DNA from: CAMUQR01 sp963539845
GTDB taxonomy: Bacteria; Patescibacteriota; Saccharimonadia; Saccharimonadales; Saccharimonadaceae
Length of the DNA stretch: 64,000 nucleotides
Reading direction: 5' to 3'
Assembly: GCA_963539845.1 (NCBI GenBank)
Contig: CAUTML010000001.1
Span: forward strand, 336,329 to 400,328
This document shows positions 8,375-16,682 of the stretch, in pieces; positions within the stretch are counted from its first letter, which is position 1, and each line of letters starts with the position of its first letter. Below the pieces are notes generated by a model. The model was given only the letters and a program-made list of their open reading frames with translations. It made no database searches and had not been told where the DNA came from. The translations under genes and the position numbers were made by a program.

Positions 8375-9627
8375 TGCGAATAGGAATTTTTAGCGATACT
8401 TATACCCCTCAAATGAGCGGGATTGTGGTAGTGATTGATATTTTTCGACGAAATATGGCCAAGCTCGGTCACGAAGTTGTGGTTTTTGCCCCAAAACCGC
8501 TCGGTTATAAAGAAGACGACCCAAATGTGGTGCGGTTTAATGCCCTGCCTGGCTTATTTTATGATGATTATTTAACTAGTGTGTTTTTTTCACCAGTCGC
8601 CTTGCGTCACATCAAGAAAAAACAACTCGACATCATCTTGATTCTCACCCCCAGCCAGATTGGCTTATTGGGCGTAGCGGCCGCCAAAAAATTCCGGATT
8701 CCGCTAGTTAGTCAATACTCAACCGATTTGTTTGAATATGTGATGCTTTATCCTGAAGTTTTGCCTGGAATTATCGCCTTGACTGGCATCGCGTCTTTTT
8801 CCATCAAAGCCAAACCGAGCGAATTGCTTAGTCTAGCCCGCGAAGTTGGACGCCGACGACGCGGTTCGACGCCGTTTTCTCAATCACTCGTCAAAAACTG
8901 CATTACTTTGCTTCATAATAATTGCGACGCTGTGGTCTCTCTGTCGCGCAAAAAACAACAACAAATGATCGATTGGAAAACCGAAACTCGCCTGGAAATG
9001 ATTCCGACTGGGGTCGACGCCCTACCAACCACCAAAAACGTCGACAAATTACGAGATAAATTAGGCATCGCCCCAGATGACAAAGTTGTGCTGTTTGCAG
9101 GACGGATTGCCGCCGAAAAAAACCTCGATTTGTTGGTGGATTGTTTTGATCGATTGGTCAAATTGGTGCCTAAAGCTCGCCTCTTATTCGTCGGTGATTT
9201 TGAATATCGGCCGATTCTAGAGGAAAAAGCTTCGCACTTGAAAAATGCCGATCGAGTGATTTTTACCGGTCGAGTACCTCACGAAGAATTAGGCGACTAT
9301 TATGCTATCAGTGATGTGTTTGGCTTCCCGTCACTAACCGATACCCAAGGTCTAGTGGTGCACGAAGCGGCGCTGGCAGGCTTGCCGTTGGTGCTGGTTG
9401 ACACCGAAGTGAGCGAGCTACTCATTCCTGGCGAAACGGGTTTTTACGCCCGCAACAACCCCCGCAATATGGCGACTACCCTAGCTAAAGTACTAACTTT
9501 ACCAAAAAAAGACTACCAACAATTATCCGCCAACGCTAAAGCCCGAGCTGAACAGTTCTCCGAATTCGAACAAACCAAAAAAATCGTCGCTTTGTTTGAA
9601 GAATTGATCGCCACCCGCAAAGCTTAG
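8374..9627 (+). CDS. Family 4 glycosyltransferase, 1,2-diacylglycerol 3-glucosyltransferase-like
   Basis: This GT4 enzyme has about 417 residues and the N-terminal pattern MRIGIFSDTYTPQMSGIVVV. That pattern, with LTPSQIGLLG and the donor-site stretch LFAGRIAAEKNLD ... HEAALAGLPLVLVD, is typical of alpha-monoglucosyldiacylglycerol synthases. It would make the first glycolipid from diacylglycerol and UDP-glucose at the inner membrane face. The upstream partner may extend it, and galU at 36246 could supply UDP-glucose. ATG 8374 is 5 nt after AGGAG; ATG 8371 is only 2 nt away and less likely. Translation is coupled to the previous gene. Confidence 0.8.
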   Translation: MRIGIFSDTYTPQMSGIVVVIDIFRRNMAKLGHEVVVFAPKPLGYKEDDPNVVRFNALPGLFYDDYLTSVFFSPVALRHIKKKQLDIILILTPSQIGLLGVAAAKKFRIPLVSQYSTDLFEYVMLYPEVLPGIIALTGIASFSIKAKPSELLSLAREVGRRRRGSTPFSQSLVKNCITLLHNNCDAVVSLSRKKQQQMIDWKTETRLEMIPTGVDALPTTKNVDKLRDKLGIAPDDKVVLFAGRIAAEKNLDLLVDCFDRLVKLVPKARLLFVGDFEYRPILEEKASHLKNADRVIFTGRVPHEELGDYYAISDVFGFPSLTDTQGLVVHEAALAGLPLVLVDTEVSELLIPGETGFYARNNPRNMATTLAKVLTLPKKDYQQLSANAKARAEQFSEFEQTKKIVALFEELIATRKA

Positions 9628-9647
9628 TCAGTTCTAGTGGCGCAGGT

Positions 9648-9676
9648 TTGACTTTTTAGTCCAAATCAGGTAAAAT
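9648..9676 (+). promoter_or_regulatory. Promoter of rpmB
   Basis: TTGACT (9648-9653), a 17-nt spacer and TAAAAT (9671-9676) lie 31 nt before the ATG of rpmB, which also has an AAAGG ribosome binding site. Confidence 0.75.
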
Positions 9677-9707
9677 TACATAGATAATTTAAAACAAAGG
9701 TAAAATA

Positions 9708-9905
9708 ATGGCATCAAAATGTGAATTAACCGGCAAAGGTAAGATGTTTGGGCATAATGTCAGCTTTTCCCAACGCCGCACGAAACGAGTTTTTAAACCA
9801 AATCTACAGAAAAAAACTCTAACTGTTGACGGCAAAAAAGTAACCATGACGCTCTCGACCCAAGCTATCCGCACTCTGCGCAAAAAAGGTTTAATCAAAA
9901 AATAA
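9708..9905 (+). CDS. rpmB: 50S ribosomal protein L28
   Basis: bL28 (65 residues) belongs to the large ribosomal subunit near the E-site. The start MASKCELTGKGKMFGHNVS, followed by a basic body with NLQKKT and the tail STQAIRTLRKKGLIKK, is the family signature. Only one cysteine remains, so the zinc ribbon of some L28 proteins is absent. The gene is transcribed alone from its own promoter and is followed at once by a hairpin terminator. Confidence 0.95.
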   Translation: MASKCELTGKGKMFGHNVSFSQRRTKRVFKPNLQKKTLTVDGKKVTMTLSTQAIRTLRKKGLIKK

Positions 9906-9912
9906 CCACTCG

Positions 9913-9939
9913 CCCGCTAGTTTGTTCTGGCGGGTTTTT
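9913..9939 (+). terminator. Rho-independent terminator of rpmB
   Basis: CCCGCTAG pairs with CTGGCGGG (one G-T wobble) across a 6-nt loop and is followed by TTTTT. Confidence 0.85.
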
Positions 9940-9998
9940 GGTCGGATATTTGACCGCGATTCGCTCCATGTGCCGTTTTTTAACCAACGATAAAAACA

Positions 9999-10028
9999 GC
10001 GCCTCGGCTATCTGTTTAGCCCAGGCGC
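9999..10028 (-). terminator. Terminator downstream of the hibernation factor
   Basis: GCGCCT/AGGCGC and, one mismatch further in, GGCTA/TAGCC form a stem with a 6-nt loop. On the minus strand it is followed by GTTTTTATC. It lies 23 nt after the stop of the hibernation factor gene. Confidence 0.75.
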
Positions 10029-10051
10029 TATTAGCGGTTAAAACCGGCGGA

Positions 10052-10420
10052 TTATTTACGATTGAGGAAATTATTCTTTAATTTTGAAAAAACACCACGT
10101 CGACCGATGTGTGGTACGGTCTCAGTTTTGTAACGACGCACTTGTGATAGGATTTTTGGTTGAGCAATGTCAATCGCCGCCAAAATCGTACTAGCGTTCG
10201 AAGTTACAGTCAAAGTCTTGTCGGGAACGGCGATCGCCACCTCAACTTGGTATTGATCATCGCGCTTTTTTGACAATTTCTCAAGAGTGACATGACAACT
10301 AGCGCTTTTTTTGGCGTGACGTGGCAGATATTTCAGCGTGCGACCGATTTTTTTCTCGGCGTATTGTTTAATAGTATCATCAGCTTCGTATTTAATGGTT
10401 GAAATTTCAATTTTATTCAT
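10052..10420 (-). CDS. hpf: Ribosome hibernation promoting factor / RaiA family
   Basis: This 122-residue S30AE-domain protein binds the mRNA/tRNA channel of idle 30S subunits and protects or dimerises ribosomes in stasis. Visible features are the N-terminal strand MNKIEISTIKYE, the central region with CHVTLEKLSKKRDDQYQVEV, and a conserved amphipathic DIAQPKILSQVRRYKT helix. The C-terminal dimerisation domain of long HPF is absent, so this is the short form. The gene has its own AAAGGAAAAT ribosome binding site and a strong downstream terminator. Confidence 0.9.
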   Translation of the reverse strand: MNKIEISTIKYEADDTIKQYAEKKIGRTLKYLPRHAKKSASCHVTLEKLSKKRDDQYQVEVAIAVPDKTLTVTSNASTILAAIDIAQPKILSQVRRYKTETVPHIGRRGVFSKLKNNFLNRK

Positions 10421-10488
10421 ATTTTCCTTTCAGTTTTACTTATTTTTATTTTATCATAAAACTTAATTATCGCCTAAGTAGTAATTAT

Positions 10489-11790
10489 TTAAATCTCGGT
10501 TTTGCCACCCAGATAATTTTGCAAAACAGTTGGAATTTTGACCTTGGCGTCCGCAGTTTGACCATTTTCGATAATCGCAATCAGCAGCCGACCGATCGCA
10601 AAAGCCGTCGCGTCATTGGTATGAATTAGTTCCAGCTCGCCATTGGCCCGACGAACCCGAGTTTGCAAACGACGCGCCTGGTAATCGGTCATATAGTCAG
10701 CAGTATGGGTCTCGCGGTATTTGCCCTGCCCTGGTAGCCAAACTTCCATATCGACGCCCGAAGCGTTAGGTTTACCGATGTCAAAGGTGCATTTTTTGAT
10801 CACTTGATACGGCAATTCCAACGCCTTGAGCATATACTCCTGAATCGCCACCAACAAACGGTGTTCGTCGTAACTTTTTTCAGCAGTCGTGAAGGTTTCC
10901 ATTTCCAATTTATCAAATTGGTGCATTCGCAAAATACCTTCCATATCTTTGCCATAGGTTCCAGCTTCTTTGCGGAAACTAGTCGCATAGCCCAGATAGC
11001 GCACCGGCAATTCCGCTTCTTCAAAAATCTCCCCAGCATGCATACTACCGAGCACATGTTCGGCACTGCCCTGAAGCCAAAGATCCTCGCCCTCAATCTT
11101 GTAGCGGTCCTCACTCGGTTCTAAGCGATCCATAGCGTCATAAGGTGCAGTTTTAATCATATACGGTGGTAAAACTGGCACAAACGGCTTAGGGCTGATG
11201 TTTAGATTGTTATCACGCACGATTTTGGCGATTACCGCCTCGTCGCTGAGCGTATCCATCACAAAATTGATAATCGCAAATTGAAGCTTCACCAAATCGC
11301 CTTTGAGATAAGCAAACCGTGCCCCAGCCACCCGCGAAGCCCGCTCTTTATCGATCCAACCGCGAATTTTAGCAATTTCGTAGTGATTTTTTGGTTCAAA
11401 ATCAAACTTGGTCGGCTCGCCCACCTGATAATCAAGCACATTTTCGTCCTCCGTCAAACCAACTGGCACGCTATCGAGCGCCATATTCGGCACTCGTTTT
11501 AGCAACACTACATATTGCTCGTAATTCTGATTAAAATCAGCCTCCAGCTCCGCCAGTTGTTCTTTGATGGCTTTGCCTTTAGCGATCAGTTCCTGATCAG
11601 GTTTGCCAGCTTGTTTGATTTGATCGGCAATTTGGTTACGCGCCTGACGCAAATCATCCAGCTGAGCTTGCAGTTCACGACGTCGATCATCAAATTTAAT
11701 CAAATCAGCCACGCTGACCTCAACGCCCTTGTTGATAGCATTTTGTTGAATTTTATCTTGATTATCGCGAATAAAATTAATGTCTAACAT
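10489..11790 (-). CDS. serS: Serine--tRNA ligase
   Basis: SerRS (433 residues, normal length) charges tRNA-Ser. The first ~105 residues form the helical coiled-coil arm (QAQLDDLRQARNQIADQIKQ) that recognises the long variable arm of the tRNA. The class II core includes the GSAEHVLGSMHAGEIF region, motif 2 with YLGYATSFRKEAGTYGKD, and the C-terminal motif 3 region with AIGRLLIAIIENGQ. ATG 11790 follows AAAGGGG. No T-box leader is recognisable upstream. Confidence 0.97.
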   Translation of the reverse strand: MLDINFIRDNQDKIQQNAINKGVEVSVADLIKFDDRRRELQAQLDDLRQARNQIADQIKQAGKPDQELIAKGKAIKEQLAELEADFNQNYEQYVVLLKRVPNMALDSVPVGLTEDENVLDYQVGEPTKFDFEPKNHYEIAKIRGWIDKERASRVAGARFAYLKGDLVKLQFAIINFVMDTLSDEAVIAKIVRDNNLNISPKPFVPVLPPYMIKTAPYDAMDRLEPSEDRYKIEGEDLWLQGSAEHVLGSMHAGEIFEEAELPVRYLGYATSFRKEAGTYGKDMEGILRMHQFDKLEMETFTTAEKSYDEHRLLVAIQEYMLKALELPYQVIKKCTFDIGKPNASGVDMEVWLPGQGKYRETHTADYMTDYQARRLQTRVRRANGELELIHTNDATAFAIGRLLIAIIENGQTADAKVKIPTVLQNYLGGKTEI

Positions 11791-11888
11791 TTTTCCCCTT
11801 TATCAATTGTGCACTCTTATTTATGGTTTTATTTTACTATTTTTTGGTCAATAAGTCGAATTATCTCAAACCCAAAATTTTGGTATAA

Positions 11889-11916
11889 GGCTGACAGCTA
11901 ACCTGCCAGCCTTTTT
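11889..11916 (+). terminator. Terminator-like hairpin
   Basis: GGCTGACAG pairs with CTGCCAGCC (one mismatch) across a 5-nt loop and is followed by TTTTT. No plus-strand gene precedes it, so it may end an unseen short RNA or block read-through. Confidence 0.55.
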
Positions 11917-11963
11917 AAACTACTAACTATGAAATATTACTGATTGTTTAAACAATACTGTGA

Positions 11964-12125
11964 TTAGAAAAACCATAACACTATTGAACATGCTATTAAG
12001 AATAAAGTTGCAATTACGAAAGTCACAGAATCTTATATATCCACGCAATAAACTACACTTAAAACTATACATAAAACAGCCAACCAAGCAACCACAAATT
12101 TAGTCATAATTTCTATTTCTGACAT
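11964..12125 (-). pseudogene. Small two-helix membrane protein interrupted by an in-frame stop
   Basis: ATG 12125 has a very strong ribosome binding site (AAAGGAGGGG, then TAAT). It opens a 30-residue frame, MSEIEIMTKF followed by a hydrophobic helix (VVAWLAVLCIVLSVVY), that stops at TAA 12033-12035. The same frame continues for 22 codons with a second hydrophobic helix (FVIATLFLIACSIVLWFF) before the next TAA at 11964. Together these look like a small helical-hairpin membrane protein split by one stop codon, or a functional 30-residue single-helix peptide. A TATACT -10 box lies about 25 nt upstream. The function is unknown. Confidence 0.45.
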
Positions 12126-12355
12126 ATTACCCCTCCTTTAAATGCAAAAACAGTATAAATTTTCATAGTTCAGGCATTTTGAGCCTGAGATAAATCGACT
12201 TGTTAATCAACCTTCTAGAGATGGACTTAGGTTTAATAATTGAAATAACCCAATCCTTTCATTATATCATATATAAGCATAAAAGTCAATGATAAGTCGG
12301 TTCGACTGGCTAATTCTAGCGGGTAAGTTTTACTGAGCTTTTTAATTTCGATCAT

Positions 12356-13540
12356 TTAAGCCTTTGCTGTCGATTGACGACTACGTTTCCGACTAAAACC
12401 GCTCACCAAAAATTTAACAAACAAGCCGGCTCCCAAACCAATCAAAGCCAAATTAATCACCACCGCCAAAACCGGCACACTGTTAATTAAAGCGTAAATA
12501 ATCACCCCGACAAGCACTAGCGATTCGTTTTGTTTGTCAAACACTGCCAAGGTATTGTTCGTCAAGTAATAAATTGCCATTGGAATGGCTAAAATCAGCA
12601 TCAGCGCCCAGATGATCATCGCTAAAATCGCCACCGAAATGCCAACAACCGTAGTCGCTAGTAGTAATGCAATAATCGGCAGACCAATCACCATCGCGTA
12701 GCCAATCCCGATATAGAAAATATTGATCAGCTTGAACTGCTCGCGACTAAATTGATAGAATCGTTGCGGTCGAATGATCATCACTACCACCAGCAAAGCA
12801 CCAATCGACAAACTCCATATTAAATTTCCAGACAACCAATTGCGACGCTTTAAATCACTGTTTTTAATATCTTCGTGTTTAAACTCACCCGCAATAGCCG
12901 ATTGAGCGATGTCTTTTGTCAGGCTGGCGTTCGATAAACTACCGCTGATTTTAGCACTATCAGCGACCCGCGTGTGTTTTGCGGATTTGATGTGAGCGTC
13001 GCGACCAATTTGACCGTCGATGTAAGTTTCTTCGCTAACAACCATTACATCACGACCGATTTGGCCTTCGATGCGCACTATGCCACCCGACAACATGGCG
13101 TCCTTGCCGATTGTCGCGCCTTTTTTGATGGTTAGTTTTGAAGCAAAAATTGACACATTACCCTGGATTTTAGCTCCAGATTCAATTACTAATTCTTTTG
13201 CTACGGCACGCACATCACCGTTAATTTGACCGCGAATCTCGATAGTCATGGCCGCCATCAAAGCGTCATCCGCCACCACACCGTCGATTACGCACCGCTT
13301 CGAGCTGGCGCAAAATACATCGCCATTAATCTGTTTATTAAATGAAATATCCTGCTCCGAAGCTTCCATTTTAACTTGATCGATACGTTCCAAAGCCGGC
13401 TGATTCGCCTGAATTGTGGTTTTTGGCGCTTGAGTATTCTGCTCAGTATTAGTTAGCGCCAAGACCGGTCGAGCCAAGCCAGCTAGCATTATCGCAGTCA
13501 ATAGCGCCATACTAATTTTAGTGATAGTTTTCATTGTCAA
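12356..13540 (-). CDS. Secreted bactofilin-like (polymer-forming) membrane protein
   Basis: The protein has 394 residues: a signal peptide (about 1-28, ISMALLTAIMLAGLARPVLA), then a run of short beta-strand repeats at about 60-205 (INGDVRAVAKELVIESGAKI, IGRDAMLSGG, GQIGRDV) typical of bactofilin/right-handed beta-helix proteins. Four or so membrane helices follow at about 235-385 and a basic tail. The repeats would lie outside the membrane and could form a scaffold. The start is TTG 13540 because GGAG lies exactly 5 nt upstream; ATG 13534 is 11 nt away. It follows the DUF2207 gene by 27 nt, so they are probably one envelope operon. Confidence 0.75.
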   Translation of the reverse strand: MTMKTITKISMALLTAIMLAGLARPVLALTNTEQNTQAPKTTIQANQPALERIDQVKMEASEQDISFNKQINGDVFCASSKRCVIDGVVADDALMAAMTIEIRGQINGDVRAVAKELVIESGAKIQGNVSIFASKLTIKKGATIGKDAMLSGGIVRIEGQIGRDVMVVSEETYIDGQIGRDAHIKSAKHTRVADSAKISGSLSNASLTKDIAQSAIAGEFKHEDIKNSDLKRRNWLSGNLIWSLSIGALLVVVMIIRPQRFYQFSREQFKLINIFYIGIGYAMVIGLPIIALLLATTVVGISVAILAMIIWALMLILAIPMAIYYLTNNTLAVFDKQNESLVLVGVIIYALINSVPVLAVVINLALIGLGAGLFVKFLVSGFSRKRSRQSTAKA

Positions 13541-13567
13541 TTTTACTCCTTTTTTAAAATTTTATGG

Positions 13568-15424
13568 CTAGCAACCACCTCCGCCACCTCCGCCACCTCC
13601 GCCACCGGAGAAGCCACCGCCACCGGAGCCAGAACTGCCCGATGAACTAGCTGACGAGGCTACTGAGCTAAATGATTTAATCGAATTCGCAAACGAGCTG
13701 GCGTTAAAGGCCTGCGCGCCAAAATACCAAGCCGGCACACAATCCGCTTCTTGATAAACCGCATTAAGCACTTCGCCCCATGATTTTTCCAGCCCAAACA
13801 TCACCGCATAAGGCAATAATCGTTCATACAATACCACTCGATCGTGGGCATCACGCATCGCTCCACCAACTGACTGATTAAACGCCAATCGCTCTGCTTC
13901 AGCCATTTTAATATAGCGTTTCAAACCTGTTAAATGTGCCTTGAGACTCATTCCGGCTGATGTTAAACGCTTAAATCGACCGATCCAGGCTAGACAACTA
14001 ACTGCAACAGCAATTATCGTAATTTGCAATACGCTGATCGAAAAAGGTGCGTAAAAATTAGCTAATGGTTGGTCGATATTTTCGTAGCTAACCGATTCTA
14101 AGCTAGTTATTGATATCACCATCGATATCGCCGATGCCACAATCGATAGCGACGCGAGCACGATTAATGGCAACGCTATCCGCTTGGTCAATTGTTGGTC
14201 ATAAACATAGCCATCGAGCGACAAAACTGTTCGTTTACTAAATAAATCAATTCGTGACCCCATCCCCATGTCTTTACGATCAAGCTCAAAATCCCGACCA
14301 GTCTCCGGTTTAGTTTTAAAAATCGCAAAAAAGAAAGCCTGTTCACGCTCAGTCCAAGTTTTATTTGGCAAAACTTTAATCACATAGTCTCTGTCTTTTG
14401 AAAAAACTGATTTGGTTATTTTTTCAGTGATTTGAATTTTGCGGGCAATCGCCAACTGGATTAAACCAGCCGGCATAATTTTTGTTGAATGTTCAGCCAA
14501 CCGATTATCCATTATTGCCGATTGAAACACATCAATATCAGCTGGTGGTAGATATTCAGTTGCGATAGTATCCAGCTGGTTTTGCCGACGCAGTGATTGT
14601 TGGCGAATAATTACCACAATAATTAAAATAATACCAATCGAACCCAGAATCACCACCAGCCACGCCAACATCCGATGATGGTTACTAAGCTTATAGGCCG
14701 CAAAAGTCGCTTCACCAAATTGCATCGCCAAAGTCATGTTGCCACCTGCTTCTAGCGGTTTTGTTGTTGTAAATGTAACAACACTACCGTCAGCATTTAG
14801 CTCATAACGACAATCACTAGCTGTGCTTTTTAGAACTCCGGTATAACAAGCAATTTGTTTCGGATTAAAATCCGCTCGCACTGACTGATCCAAATGCACT
14901 CGCGCCACAATTTGTCGAAACTGTTGCCTCCAGCCGGTACCGTTCGTATCCCAATAAAATTCTTGCTTAGCACTGTCAGTCGGTGTCATCGTTACGTCGC
15001 GCATGGTGTAGTTAAATTCATATTTATGCCGACCATGCAAAAAAACCGCGTCGCTTTTGTCGCGAATCATTAGCACCCGAAAGCCCGCTTTAGTTTCGTT
15101 TTTATAAACTGGGGCGGGTCGATCATCGCGCAGAATCTCCCCCATTTGCAAATCAAGCGTGTGCTTTTGGTAAGTTAGTGGGATCGAACGGATAATTCCA
15201 CGATTTTGATTATAATCTGGAAAAACCGAGTAGAGGACTTCTTTTACCCGCAACTGCGATTGACCGTCAGCGTTTTTGGTTAGATAATAGTCAATTTCCA
15301 TCTTGTCAAAATAAAAATCGTTGACGCTAGCATTTACTGATTGTGTCGTCAAACCAATTACCGAACCAATAGCCCCAACAACCGCCAATCCGGTCGTTAA
15401 CAATATTTTTCGCCACCTAGTCAT
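13568..15424 (-). CDS. DUF2207 family membrane protein with glycine-rich tail
   Basis: This 618-residue protein has a signal-like first helix (about 8-30), an extracellular beta-rich DUF2207 region (about 35-240, YYLTKNADGQSQLRVKE, RGIIRSIPL), a membrane helix near 255-275, and a cytoplasmic part. Two further helices follow near 420-480. The tail is made of Ser and then almost only Gly (SGGGGF, then an 11-Gly run ending in Cys). The family is common in Gram-positive and CPR bacteria and its role is unknown. ATG 15424 follows GGGGAG by 5 nt. The Gly-rich tail may be disordered or packed in the membrane. Confidence 0.85.
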   Translation of the reverse strand: MTRWRKILLTTGLAVVGAIGSVIGLTTQSVNASVNDFYFDKMEIDYYLTKNADGQSQLRVKEVLYSVFPDYNQNRGIIRSIPLTYQKHTLDLQMGEILRDDRPAPVYKNETKAGFRVLMIRDKSDAVFLHGRHKYEFNYTMRDVTMTPTDSAKQEFYWDTNGTGWRQQFRQIVARVHLDQSVRADFNPKQIACYTGVLKSTASDCRYELNADGSVVTFTTTKPLEAGGNMTLAMQFGEATFAAYKLSNHHRMLAWLVVILGSIGIILIIVVIIRQQSLRRQNQLDTIATEYLPPADIDVFQSAIMDNRLAEHSTKIMPAGLIQLAIARKIQITEKITKSVFSKDRDYVIKVLPNKTWTEREQAFFFAIFKTKPETGRDFELDRKDMGMGSRIDLFSKRTVLSLDGYVYDQQLTKRIALPLIVLASLSIVASAISMVISITSLESVSYENIDQPLANFYAPFSISVLQITIIAVAVSCLAWIGRFKRLTSAGMSLKAHLTGLKRYIKMAEAERLAFNQSVGGAMRDAHDRVVLYERLLPYAVMFGLEKSWGEVLNAVYQEADCVPAWYFGAQAFNASSFANSIKSFSSVASSASSSGSSGSGGGGFSGGGGGGGGGGGC

Positions 15425-15450
15425 TTTTTCTCCCCTGTGTTTTATGCACT

Positions 15451-16443
15451 TTAATAAGGTATTTCATTTTTAATTTTATCACATTTGGCCATATTGATGA
15501 TGTTTTCTAAACTAATTTTTACCATATTGCGCACCGCGTGATCGGTGTTAAAAGCAATATGTGGCGTGATAATCACATTCGGCAAAGCCTCAAGTTTACG
15601 AAACAAGTCATCTGGCACTATGCGAGTTGAAAAATCCTGGTGAAAAATTCCCCGCTCTCCCTCGTACACATCCAACGCTACGCCCGCCAATTTTCCCGAC
15701 ACCAGTGCCTGATACAAATCGTCGGTTTTGATATGTTCACCACGTGCCACATTGATAATTATCGTGCCGTCGGGCATTTTGGCGATGTTACGTTGATTGA
15801 TGATGTGCCGATTGCCGTCATTGAGGGGCATATAAATCCCGATTAAATTAGCCTGCCGAAAAAAAACATCCAAATCGTCAACATAATCCAACCACTGACG
15901 CTCCTCAGGGCGTGGTGCCACATCATAAGCAATTACTCGTCCGCCGAACCCTTGAAAAGTTCGCGCGGCTTCCAGCCCGATATGTCCCGTTCCCAGAATT
16001 CCTACGGTGTAATCGCGAATTTCTTTACCAATCAATCCCTCCAAGCGGTAATCCTGGTTGTGCCAACGCATATAACCAGTGTGCAAATTACGCAACAGCA
16101 TCAACGCCAGCGCCACCGAGTGTTCACTAATGGCATTGGGTGAATAATCCGGCACCCGCGCAAATCGCACACCATAGCGTCGCCCATCCGCACAATTCAG
16201 TCCATCAAACCCCGCCTGGCGCAACGAAAAATATTTAACGCCTTGAGCCTGCATCATTTGGTAAACCTCCGGCGCATAACAACGCGTCGTAATATCCGTC
16301 ACGCCATCCATACCTTTTAGCAAATGCATCGTATTATTGTCCAGCGGTCGATCAGTCGTAAAACATTGCACTCCGAATTCTGTCGCAAACCGTTCAAAAT
16401 ACTGACGCTCATCTTCCCGCACCCCGAAGTTGATAATTTTCAT
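15451..16443 (-). CDS. ldhA: D-lactate dehydrogenase (D-2-hydroxyacid dehydrogenase)
   Basis: This 330-residue NAD-dependent enzyme would reduce pyruvate to D-lactate and recycle NAD in fermentation. The nucleotide-binding motif is GTGHIGLEAARTFQGF. The catalytic Arg is in NVARGEH, the Glu in LDVYEGERG and the His in ITPHIAFNT. It matches fermentative D-LdhA rather than phosphoglycerate dehydrogenase, and has no ACT domain. A TATAAT box ends 6 nt before ATG 16443 and no ribosome binding site is seen, so the mRNA is probably leaderless. Confidence 0.92.
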   Translation of the reverse strand: MKIINFGVREDERQYFERFATEFGVQCFTTDRPLDNNTMHLLKGMDGVTDITTRCYAPEVYQMMQAQGVKYFSLRQAGFDGLNCADGRRYGVRFARVPDYSPNAISEHSVALALMLLRNLHTGYMRWHNQDYRLEGLIGKEIRDYTVGILGTGHIGLEAARTFQGFGGRVIAYDVAPRPEERQWLDYVDDLDVFFRQANLIGIYMPLNDGNRHIINQRNIAKMPDGTIIINVARGEHIKTDDLYQALVSGKLAGVALDVYEGERGIFHQDFSTRIVPDDLFRKLEALPNVIITPHIAFNTDHAVRNMVKISLENIINMAKCDKIKNEIPY

Positions 16444-16449
16444 GTTTAA

Positions 16450-16455
16450 ATTATA
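16450..16455 (-). promoter_or_regulatory. -10 box giving a leaderless ldhA mRNA
   Basis: TATAAT on the minus strand ends 6 nt before the ATG, so transcription should start at or next to the A of the start codon. The -35 region is weak. Confidence 0.6.
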
Positions 16456-16526
16456 CCTTGATTATGCTTAAAAATAAAGACGCGCTAACGATTTTTATTT
16501 CAAAATATGAGAACCGCTAATATGCG

Positions 16527-16619
16527 ATCAATTATGTTTCAGCGAGATTAACAATCTAGGCTGGCAATGAGTGATTCTAGATGAGCGAATTGCCACCATC
16601 GAGTCGAAACATAATTGAT
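16527..16619. repeat. Palindromic structured element, copy 1
   Basis: Perfect 14-bp inverted arms ATCAATTATGTTTC (16527-16540) and GAAACATAATTGAT (16606-16619) bracket a 65-nt core. The core holds two further pairings, AGATT/AATCT with a 3-nt loop and TGGCAAT/ATTGCCA. A second copy with a nearly identical core is at 25993-26087. It lies between lysS (3' side) and ldhA. It may be a miniature mobile element or a structured RNA; no coding capacity is seen. Confidence 0.7.
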
Positions 16620-16626
16620 TGCTATC

Positions 16627-16665
16627 ACAAGAACTACCCAGTAGATTACCACTGAGCAGTTGTTC
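16627..16665 (-). terminator. Hairpin downstream of lysS, possible terminator
   Basis: On the minus strand CAAGAAC..ACT pairs with AGT..GTTCTTG around an inner CAGT/ACTG stem, about 20 nt after the lysS stop. No clear T-run follows, so termination is uncertain. Confidence 0.4.
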
Positions 16666-16682
16666 TTGAATCATAGTATTTT

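Larger units (their letters stand above)
11791..12355. other. AT-rich intergenic region between serS and the bactofilin-like gene
   Basis: About 565 bases hold no long gene. They contain a plus-strand terminator-like hairpin (11889-11916), a broken small membrane-protein gene (11964-12125, minus) and a small inverted repeat TCAGGC/GCCTGA (12170-12188). No tRNA or known RNA was recognised. Confidence 0.6.

Noticed and set aside
12170..12188. TCAGGC/GCCTGA inverted repeat as an operator
   Set aside because: Only 6 bp, single copy and no regulator nearby; too weak to call.
16527..16619. Palindromic element as a simple terminator
   Set aside because: The arms lack a following T-run, the core is conserved between copies, and copy 2 already has a separate terminator upstream for rpmE2.
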